Of a DNA stretch of 64,000 bases, positions 13,301-22,728 are shown one piece after another. A program made the translations under genes and the position numbers. The DNA lies in the NCBI RefSeq assembly GCF_022581195.2, contig NC_061471.1:9176001-9240000 (forward strand). The letters are read 5' to 3'. The notes under the pieces were generated by a model. It did not search any database, was not told the origin of the DNA, and saw only the letters and a program-made list of their open reading frames with translations. The DNA comes from Helicoverpa zea (Eukaryota > Arthropoda > Insecta > Lepidoptera > Noctuidae). How positions within the stretch are numbered: position 1 is the stretch's first letter; the number at the start of each line of letters is the position of its first letter.

Positions 13301-15151
13301 AGTCCTACTGCTCATAGAAAGATAGATAACACTTGGTATTATAGGTACTGAAATCAACACAGATTCTATACCAAGCGTCGTCTCACGCAAAAGAAGTTAT
13401 AAGCGATAATCTCAACGCAAATCGGTTTACATTTGAAGTTTTGTGTTTAATGAACAAGAAACTAAACCAAGCCAAACTAGTTGAAAGTCATTTATGACGC
13501 AGAGCAAAGTTAATGGCTCAGATTCTAATGTGGTTTGATAAGAAACGGTAAAAAGTGTCCATAGGTAGCAAAACATTTAGAACTGATCTCAAAATATTTA
13601 ACTCCTTCTCATAGTAAAATTAAGAAATACTGTAAGATCCAAATATGAATCCTGATAAAGCTTTGCAAAAACAGGTCCTAAATCAATTGGAAATAGGACA
13701 GCCAGAGGCTGTACATTTTTTGAAGAAACAATATAAGGATTAACGGTAAGAATTTGTTACCTACGGCTAACTTGAAATAATTAAGTTCACTTTCAGATAA
13801 AATAACTTACAAGTAGGGCAATAGGGTAATGTTTCTTTGACGTGGCTCTAGTTAATGTTTTTTGCTAATTAATAATGTTCTAGACATATTTATAATTAAG
13901 TACAATATTAAGTATTTACGTGGGTGTATGGGCACAGACATTCAAATAATCTGACGTCTTATACGCTCGACTTACATTTTGGCGTGTTCTAAGGTTTCTC
14001 AGAATCGTGTTTTGTAATTCAATATTATTAAGGTAAAAAACGATCAAAAGATTTTTATATTTTGTTTACTCAGGCTTTTTTGGCCAAAAATGATATGAGA
14101 AACATATTAATCGCCTAAAAACCACAAACATACAACCAGTATTTAAGTACAAAATGTTTCTCTCTTTACTGCGAAAATTCCTAACAGGGTTGCCAGGAAA
14201 AGACGGTTTATTTTTGCCAAACAACCCGTTCATGGGTCCTCAACTGTTATCATTAACCCTGCAGCCTTTACATTAATAGGACTTACGACATCTTTGACTT
14301 CTGGCTTAGCAAGTCAGCAACTTTTAATTAGGAAGACCAGAATTTTCTGCTGTTTATACTAAAGCTTGACAGCCCTAATCTTGCGACGCAAGCAACGCTC
14401 CCAAGTCTTTTATTTCATAGAGCTTTTAGATCTAGCCGTCTCGTGCCTCTTTGAAAGTCCGTGCGAACGTCGATGTTTTTTTAACTCCCTGTCGGATTGT
14501 GAACAAGCTGAATGGAAATGCATCTTTTTTGGAATAGAATGGATTGTTCAAAGGTTGTTTTATTTTGCACATTTTATGTATAGTCTTTAGAATGTCAATT
14601 AATAAAGTTTTCATACTTATCTAAATGCATTTTATGTTCAATGGCCACATCGAGTCTGATCAGCAACAAAACACAAACGCATCGGCGCGGTAATTTTTGC
14701 TCAATTAGTAAAACTTAACAAAAGCGTCGTAGAAACTCGAGCACAAGAAAATTATGTAGCGTTAAAAAGCGATCACGCTAATTACAGTTTTAAACTCGAG
14801 AACTTAGAGCTTAGTTTGTTTAAAGTAGCAGTTACGCACGTAACAACTATTAAGTAACATGAACTTACGGTAGCTGCTCAACATTATAATGCAATCTTCA
14901 TTTTGTTCACACCGTAAAAAGTATCCGATACAAATGACATAATGTACATAGACACGCCTTAATTAAACAATTTTAATAATGATAATAATACCGCAAATAA
15001 TGAAGCGGTAACAACCATTCACACGTCGGTCAGACACCCACGGCAACCGCTGAATGACTCATTAAAACATTATAGCAAATAAAAGGGTTTAATACGCTCA
15101 TTAGTTTGAAACTCATTCCAACGTGAAAAACATTCACTTGATGTAACTCAC
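10349..15151. other. Non-coding stretch
   Basis: Frames of 60-102 codons occur on both strands (for example minus 12456-12764 and 12885-13178) without domains. Words AAACTGCTCGGGAA recur near 12650 and 13158, which may be chance. No transposon ends, RNA genes or convincing exons were recognised. Confidence 0.45.
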
Positions 15152-15210
15152 TCATCTCTAAAACTTTTATTAACAAAGAATTTCTTTGTTAATAAAAGTT
15201 TTAGAGATGA
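15152..15210. repeat. Perfect 59-bp inverted repeat (29-bp arms, 1-bp centre)
   Basis: Bases 15152-15180 are the exact reverse complement of 15182-15210, around a single T at 15181. The arms are AT-rich and start TCATCTCTAAAACTTTTATT. A perfect palindrome of this size would extrude as a cruciform or give a long RNA hairpin, and such sequences are unstable, so it is probably young. It lies about 75 bp upstream of the interspersed repeat at 15285-15851. It could be a fold-back remnant, a local inverted duplication or an assembly artefact. Confidence 0.9.
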
Positions 15211-15284
15211 AAATATGCGCACAAAATTAGAAGGGTCTTAAAAATGATTACCAACAAACATGTGAGGCAAACCATTATGTATAA

Positions 15285-15851
15285 AAACCGGCCAAGTGCG
15301 AGTCGGACTCGTGCACGAAGGGTTCCGTAAATTACAGTTAAATCAACCTATCTCAAAAACTATAAGAGATACTTTGATCAAACCAAAAATCGTTGAAAGA
15401 GTTAATTAGCATGCATCACCTCTATTTTTTTTAGAATTTTATACCCCGTAGTTATAAAAATAGAGGGGGGGGGACATACTTTTTACGACTTTGAGAGCTG
15501 ATATCTCAAAAACCGTTCACTTTAAGAAAAATGTTTTTTAGAAAACTTTATATCATTTTAAAAGACCTTTCCATTGATACCCCACACGGGTATGTACATC
15601 GAAAAAAAAAATTTCATCCCTCAGTTACATGTATGGGGGGCCCCACCCCCAATTCTTTTTTTTACTATTTAGTGTCATATTTTTGTAGCGGTTCATACAA
15701 CACATATTCCCATCAAATTTCATCACTGTAGTACTTATAGTTTCCGAGTAAATCGGCTGTGACAGACGGACAGACGGACAGACGGACAGACGGACATGAC
15801 GAAACTATAAGGGTTCCGTTTTTGCCATTTTGGCTACGGAACCCTAAAAAA
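15285..15851 (+). repeat. High-copy lepidopteran interspersed repeat, class unresolved
   Basis: It begins AAACCGGCCAAGTGCGAGTC and ends CTACGGAACCCTAAAA. The outer parts contain inverted GGGTTCCGTA / TACGGAACCC words (near 15318 and 15832-15845; another GGGTTCCG lies near 15811). Near the right end is an 8-bp tandem array of GACAGACG. I remember this sequence as very common in moth and butterfly genomes. Its start resembles a pol III A-box region, so a SINE-like origin is possible, but the inverted terminal words would also fit a non-autonomous DNA element. It has no protein frame; the 66-codon frame at 15531-15731 is incidental. No clear target duplication was seen. Confidence 0.7.
15761..15796 (+). 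repeat. 8-bp tandem repeat (GACAGACG)n, about 4.5 units
   Basis: Four exact GACAGACG units followed by a partial GACA lie inside the right part of the repeat at 15285-15851. The same array is a normal component of that repeat family as I remember it, with unit number likely to vary between copies. Confidence 0.85.
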
Positions 15852-18800
15852 GAGGACAATAAAACAGTTTTAGTGTTGCCTGGTGTAGTACATTTTTAAG
15901 CGCACATAAACGAGACAAAAAACACCCCACTATTAAGAATAACGTTAGCAAGGAATTACATGAACACATTAAGAGTAACCCAACTATGACAACTAATCCC
16001 TTTTGCAGCTTGAGTGTAATTGCTTTAAGCAATTAAAACTAACCCTTAATTGCTTCAGAATGCTGCACTCACAATCTGTGTCGATGTAGATCCACTTTAA
16101 GAAAACAGGCTCTCTCCAGCGCACTCGATGTTGGCACACGCAAAATGCAAATATTATTACTGGCATCCGCACGTTTTGTAATCGATTCTATAATCGCACT
16201 TATCGAGTGCTATCGATGTTTACTCGTCAGGTATCGATTAAATCAACGCTCGGTGATTATATTGAGATTCGAAAGTCAATGCAGTGTTTTGATTGTCCTC
16301 CGCATTGTTTACGTATTTTACGATTCCCTGATTCATGATTTTACACGGGTTTTAAATTGCTCAATCGTATATTTTCGAAGCTTGATATTTTGTTGATTCC
16401 TTTGGTCAAGGTCATGTATTTCAATATTTTATTATCTTCTGCATCAAACCCTGTGGTACCATAAACCATATACAATTCAATATCAAACCACACGCATAAA
16501 ACCTTCCGACGTTCATAGCTTCATACGTAAATTTGTTTACTACGATAGTTCCAGAGAGTACATAAAACTCTCCAAACGGGCAATAAAAAAATAATACTTT
16601 GTGTTTTATAATCCAAAACGACTACCCGAAATAAATTTGAAACGCTCTGGGCTTTTAGTAAGGCTATACTTTAGGGAAAGAATGAATAGCAGAGCAGCAG
16701 ATAGTATTATGTATCTGCGGCTAAAAGTCCGCAATAGCGAAATAACTTCTTTATCATGCCAAGTTCTAACATGTAATATCGTTAGTGGAGTATCACGACA
16801 CAAGAATAGAATAGCAATGAGAAGATCTACATAATAGTTATAGTATAACTATGCTGAACACTCTTTAGCTTTGAGAATCATCCAGATGGCGACTATGACT
16901 CTAATAACCAAAATTAAATTTCCTTTAGGTAAATATTAAAATGTTTACTTAATAATAACGGACAGAATACCAATCCACAGGAGGTCCTTTTTGGCGTGGG
17001 TGTAACAGCGAATGGCGCTTCACATTATTACAATTCTTAATTAGAATTTAATATCGCGTAACATTTTGATGGTGACATTTTGGAAAGTACTGCGGACATA
17101 TTTGGGCTTTACGTAAACGAAAATGGGAAAACAAGAAGACAAGTTTAGGCAAAGATAACATAAATAAGAACGAAAGAAAATACACACGAACTTCATATCA
17201 TAGCCCTACAGCCGGAATAACATACCCCGCTCTCAAAATAAAGCTAAAAGCCACATCCAATAGCCCCAAGCCCTTAATTAAGGATCCCACAGCCTGCAAG
17301 CGTCAGATCACGACTGAGCGAGCTTACAAACAATGTCGTGATAATTGATTTTATAATAAGCCTTTGTTCTTCACTTACAATATGTTAACATGCATTGTTC
17401 CGTTTCGGGACGGTTTCATTGTAGGCCGAAATATCGATGGACTTGGAATGCATTTGTATGCTAAATGATGCATTTAAATGGTAATGTTAAACTTGTTTCG
17501 GTGTCTTTACAGTTGTTATTTATGCGCTATGTTATTGCAGTTTTACATGCGTTTGTGCGTTTCCGGGGTTTAAAGCACCGCTGTGCATAATTAGTCACAT
17601 GTATTATGTCACTTCTTCAAATTAAGCTCATCTCTCTAAATCGCAGTCATTGGCACTTAACCTGAACTTAATGACTTCGTTATTCCGTTTGGTTGCATAC
17701 AGAAAACTGATTTTCAGCCATGTCTATAAACAAGAAACTAAATTCATTCGACTGAACGAAACCCCATAAATTAATATCAACATTCCGGAACCAAAACAAA
17801 TTGAAATGCAAACGCATTATATATACAATATGTAGAGGTATATTTCCAGCGTCTCATCAGATGCGAAGAATTTGTCGTATTTGCAAAATGTTCAGAAAGA
17901 GACACCATTTCTCCTAATGAAGGTAATAATCGTTTTACGGTTTCAAATGAAAATGTCTTTTTCATGTCAAAAAAATCGTAAAGATACTGAATTTAGGAGC
18001 TGTTAATATCCAAAACGATAATTCAGATGGTGACATACCATGTCGCCAATTAATAAAGCAAAACAGCCCTGAGTTATTAAACAGCTACAAAGTTATTTGT
18101 GTTGAAGAAGAAAGTGCCGGGTGAAAAACTAATAAGAATTTAAATTAGTTCTACAAACTTTGTCGGCAAAAGCGTGGACAATTCAAAATGCGTTACACAT
18201 GCATCTTTCGTGTTTTCACTAATTAGCTCGAGTGTTTCGAAGGTTGGAGCAATTTGCTCAGGCCACCCATAAAAGAATTTTATGAGTGTAGCTAAAACAA
18301 CTTCGCACCATATGAGAGCGACCGTTAATTTAACTACGAGAACGAATTCTTTAAACACTGAAAGTGTAAGTTTATTTTTACGCACGAGTTTTATTTCGGA
18401 CTTTTTGTATCGTACGCGTGTTCTATATTTAACACTAAACTACTTATACCTGAATACTACGTAGGTACCATTCAGAATTCTTTCGGAAGAGCTAGTTTCC
18501 AGCCATCATGTTCAAAGAACAGCTGTTATTATATGCCAAAATACTTATTGATAATTTAAATATTTAATCATTAATGGTTCAGGTTGGTATGCGAAGGTCT
18601 AGACGTCCTACATCCTGACATTCAACTGTGACCGTGAACTTGATACCTTGCCATCCCTTTCGCTTTCGTCGTACGCCTTATTTAAATACACACTGCGCAA
18701 TTTACTTAGGTCATACGACACAAAAAAACTTCTTTAAAAGAAAAGTACAATTTCAAAGCAAATTGCAACCAGCACTAACTTAAAAAGAAACCTCTACACA

Positions 18801-19121
18801 GAAAACATGCATAGATTTTCTTCTAAAGAAACTGTGAAACCTACTATAAAGACCGAAGTAGCTTCTCACATCGTTAACACAACACATTTGCCTCGAAACC
18901 AAAGAAATGAACAATAAGTTTAGTTACAATAGTACTTTACTTGAACTTGGCAGTAGTAACATTGTGCTTAACTCGCATCTGGCACGACAGGGGTCGAGAA
19001 AGGGGACAACTCAAGAAATTGACACAATATAGTACCCTCCACTCTCTTGGCCCAGTTTAACTTGCATACGTTCTTAGACAATAGGTTTCAAGCTATTGTC
19101 ACTGATTTCTATATTAGCATA
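15852..19121. other. Non-coding stretch
   Basis: A short hairpin (TAATTGC/GCAATTA) lies near 16018-16036. Open frames of 60-83 codons on both strands show no domains. No RNA gene or transposon end was recognised. Confidence 0.45.
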
Positions 19122-19312
19122 TCCTATTATTCATATTATAAACTCGAAAGTTTGTATGGATGCTTGGTCTCCGTTTCACGCAAAAACGCTAACAGATTTT
19201 GAGAAAACATGGCAGTAATACAGCTTATAGGTATGTAAATCAGAGTAAATATAGGCTACTTAATAGGAAAAGGTACTCTTACGAAACGGATGAACCCGCG
19301 AGAGGGTACTAG
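19122..19312 (+). mobile_element. Non-autonomous Helitron-like element, diverged subfamily
   Basis: The 191-bp unit runs from TCCTATTAT to CTAG and is flanked by A on the left and T on the right, the Helitron signature. It shares the blocks TATTATAAA, GAAAGTTTGT, ATGGATG, CACGCAAAAACG and ATAGGCTAC with the 9123-9308 element. The 3' portion differs (CCCGCGAGAGGGTACTAG), so it belongs to a related but separate subfamily. Its terminal segment can pair weakly before the CTAG end. No coding sequence. Confidence 0.65.
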
Positions 19313-21017
19313 TTGTAATTACAAGGCACCCATTAAGATTGAAGGCCGTTTGGAAACTAGGCTTCAACTGTTAATACATGTTTTCAACAGTTTCAGTCCA
19401 ATATATCGGTATTAAGCAATAGGGTTAAATTGGTATGTTTCGACCTACTTATACACAAAAGTCAATAGGCAAGCAAAGCAATTTCAACTGTAAACTAACT
19501 TCAAAACATTCACAATTTAGTCCAATCGTTAAAACTTTAAGTAATTGGGTTGTGTCAACTTAGTGTATGTTTATTGTCAAAATAGTTTTAACGAACGCTT
19601 CAATAAAATAAACAAAAATTGTTAGTCTTCCGTGTTTGTGAAAGAAATGTCTACGAATTTCGTATCCATTTTCATTTTGTAAACACCTTTCCACGAGCCC
19701 GTATAAAAATATCTCAGAACCATTAGAATTGAAGAACATTGTAGCAAGGCATAGCAAATTACTGAAAGAAAAAGCTATACAGGAATGAATTTTAAGCAGT
19801 GCGCAAAAAAAAACTGGTGGTCCAGAATCGTTAACAGAACATATCTGCATCATCAGTAAAAAATTTTTTTCATTCTTTTGTCCGCCCTAAAATCAGCAAA
19901 ATATGGATACCAACTATTCTTACGCGCGCCGAGCGAAGCTCCGTCAGTAAACCGGTTTCGCGTTGCCGCCGTGCCTACTATAACGACTGTGACCGTACTA
20001 TCGGTTACAAAATAAACATCTTTCGATATCAATAACTTTTCTTTTTTGTACTAAAACACTACAAAATAAAAATATACGTATCTATAAAACTTATTTAACT
20101 ATAAGTTGACAAAGTTTGCGCACTTGATAAAATTCATTCCTGTATAACCAACCGCTGAAGTACCCATTACAGACCAAATACAAAAGCGAAATAAACCGCA
20201 ACGTCTCATACCAATTTCTTGGAAACAATGATACAATAATGAAAACGTCTGCAACTTTCCAGTCTTCATACCACTCAAATTCAGAGATCACATTCAAGAG
20301 ATTGTCAATAACATTAATGCAATTTGTGAACGTTACAGTCTGAGATTCTTTTGTGTCCGTACAATGGATGGGATGCATATTACACTAAGTATCATCTGCC
20401 TAGACTTTTTCTTTACAATAATAAAGCTTAGCTTCAGAATTATTTTGTTCATTCAATAGCATTACAGTTCCATCTATTTCAGATTAGATTTTGGCTTGAT
20501 TACATTTTCTATCTCTTACATGTACTACTATTCTGAGCTTAATCATATCAAATGGTTCAGATGTATATTTTCAGCAAATAACATCTTCAAAGTCGTGTCT
20601 GCTTTTGGTCCTTTCGACTTTATTTTTAGTAATCTAATCCACAGATATGAGATCACTTACAGGCGCGGCTATTGTTACTACTGCAACATTATTTCTAGTC
20701 TTAGTTACGTCATCATTCAGAAAATGTATTACAAAGCCAAATCTAAAATCGTTATTTGTAAATGGACAGTTCGAATAAAGAATCTAGTCATCTAATTTAT
20801 ACAAGATTGCTTTGAAATACAAGTTCAAAAGTGCTGAGCTGTTGTGAGAACAAAATCCGATTTTAAAGAAATAACACTGACACCAAAACTAATATAACGA
20901 ATACATTTTGATATCTATCGGCCATTGGCATATAATGAAACAAAATCGCTTTAGAAAATTAAATTGAAAATTGTTGCCTCAGTGTGATATTAGTGACAAT
21001 ATCAATATAGTGAGTAG
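19313..21017. other. Non-coding stretch upstream of the LINE cluster
   Basis: Minus-strand frames at 19560-19853 and 20091-20378 and a plus-strand frame at 20496-20795 are AT-rich and lack domains. A small GC-rich patch at about 19920-19995 has no frame I recognise. Confidence 0.4.
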
Positions 21018-22322
21018 ACAATATCGAAAATACTGGAAAAGGTGCTAAACACTAGGCTAATAAGCTTCTTAGAACATAACAAGATATTGTCGGATTCTCA
21101 ATTTGGCTTTAGACAAGGAAGGAGCACTGAAGATGCAGTGGGGCAGCTTGTAGATCATCTATCGTCTTGTATAGATACGAAACAAAAATGCGTTGGAATT
21201 TTCCTTGACTTGGCCAAGGCCTTCGACACCGTCTCGATTCCTCTTCTTGTGGACAAACTAGAACGTATTGGAATTCGAGGAAACGCTTTAGGGATCTTTA
21301 GCGATTTCCTTCAAGACCGTACGCAGACAGTAAAAATTTGTGGGCATGTTAGCTCGGATGCCCGGGTTGTATATGGGGTGCCACAGGGAAGTATACTAGG
21401 CCCGAGTCTCTTCTTGGTTTACATAAATGACCTATGCCAACAAACACTAACGAAAGGAAAAATTTTTACATATGCTGACGATACAGCACTTGTATTCCAT
21501 GGGGAGACTTGGGATGAGGTCAAACAAAACGCTGAGATAGGACTGTACAGGGTAAGCCAGTGGCTCAGAGCTAACCTGCTTACCCTTAACGTTACGAAAT
21601 CTACTCTAGTTCAGTTCAGTTTCTCTAAAGTCAAACCTCAACAAATAGACGTAAAATATCATGAGTGTAACTCACCCAGCGGTAATGTGCCTTGTTCGTG
21701 TGTGATTATGGGTAAATCAAGAACAGTGAAGTATCTGGGAGTTATCTTAGATGATAAATTAAACTGGAAACAACACATAGAACTCACCACCACACGTATT
21801 AGGAAATTAATATGGATTTTTAAAAAGTTAAGAAATGTGGCAGATCTAGAATTACTACGCATGGTATATTATGCGCTGGCGCAATCAGTGATAGGATACT
21901 GTATTGGGATATGGGGTGGTGCGTTTAAATCGCATATGATTACCCTAGAAAGGGCACAAAGATCTGTCCTTAAAGTAATGACATTCAGGCCATTCAGATT
22001 TCCCACTACAACTTTATACAACATGTGCAAAGTGCTAACAGTGCGGCAGATGTATATCTATCAATTGGTCATCAAGCAGCACATTATAACTCCATGCAAC
22101 AAAGTTATTCTAAGGAAACGCACTCTACGAAATATATGTCCAGTGATTGTATGTCAAACTACATCTGCAAGGAGGCAACGTATACATTTGTCTAATTACC
22201 TATATAATAAAACAAACAGAGAACTTAGGATAAATCCACTTTCACTCCAAGAAGTTAAAACTAAGGTAAAATCATGGCTACTGACGCTTGACTATACACA
22301 AACAGAGTCCTTACTACAATAG
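21018..22322 (+). CDS. Reverse transcriptase of a non-LTR retrotransposon, 5'-truncated
   Basis: RNA-directed DNA polymerase, which in intact elements copies the LINE RNA at a nicked target site. The frame is open from 21018, after a TAG at 21015, and has no true start. The first residues fit the SKILEKV segment that precedes RT motif 2. Counting from the GTG at 21042, visible motifs are FGFRQGRST (21-29), FLDLAKAFD with the first catalytic Asp (54-62), VPQGSILGP (113-121) and YADDTAL with the catalytic Asp pair (144-150). They are followed by thumb-like and C-terminal sequence to residue 426. The endonuclease and ORF1 are missing. The intact frame suggests a fairly recent insertion. Clade assignment within the jockey superfamily is by motif impression only. 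Confidence 0.85.
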   Translation, partial: TISKILEKVLNTRLISFLEHNKILSDSQFGFRQGRSTEDAVGQLVDHLSSCIDTKQKCVGIFLDLAKAFDTVSIPLLVDKLERIGIRGNALGIFSDFLQDRTQTVKICGHVSSDARVVYGVPQGSILGPSLFLVYINDLCQQTLTKGKIFTYADDTALVFHGETWDEVKQNAEIGLYRVSQWLRANLLTLNVTKSTLVQFSFSKVKPQQIDVKYHECNSPSGNVPCSCVIMGKSRTVKYLGVILDDKLNWKQHIELTTTRIRKLIWIFKKLRNVADLELLRMVYYALAQSVIGYCIGIWGGAFKSHMITLERAQRSVLKVMTFRPFRFPTTTLYNMCKVLTVRQMYIYQLVIKQHIITPCNKVILRKRTLRNICPVIVCQTTSARRQRIHLSNYLYNKTNRELRINPLSLQEVKTKVKSWLLTLDYTQTESLLQ

Positions 22323-22710
22323 ACTTACATTATAAAGTATATAGACATATCAAATTACACACACATACCACACAAATACACATATCTACAAAACAACACA
22401 TACCTACACTACACACACTACACCAGCACTAACCACTTAAACATACATATACGTACCTACAGGTTTCACGACAATGTCAGACTTAATCATTATATTTTTA
22501 TTGCACTGTATTTTACTTTTGTTCTTACTATTGATGTTACTGTATTTTTTGTTTTTACTTTGTTTCCCTGATTGTAAATGGATTCTTATTGCATAAAATT
22601 TACGTCATGTAATTGGGAGAAGACACTGGCTCTTGTAATACAGGTAATACACCTAGCACAGGAGTCAGGGCTTCACTATTCTTGTAAACGCCTTTTTATG
22701 TCAATAAAGA

Positions 22711-22728
22711 TTATTTATTATTATTATT
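22711..22728. repeat. TTA microsatellite, left flank of the nested R4/Dong-like insertion
   Basis: TTATTTATTATTATTATT serves as the 3' tail of the plus-strand LINE and also as the target repeat of the minus-strand element. A matching TTATTATTA stretch lies at the other end of that element (25717-25725). Confidence 0.8.

Larger units (their letters stand above)
21018..22728 (+). mobile_element. 5'-truncated jockey/CR1-group LINE with TTA-repeat tail
   Basis: The element starts inside the reverse-transcriptase coding region and runs through a stop at 22322. A ~400-bp 3' untranslated region follows, including a CA-rich section near 22360-22450, then an AATAAA-like signal (22703-22708) and a TTATTATTA tail. 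A simple-repeat tail rather than poly(A) is typical of CR1-like LINEs. The tail is interrupted by the R4/Dong-like element that follows, so the native end of this element may continue at 25716-25726. Confidence 0.75.
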
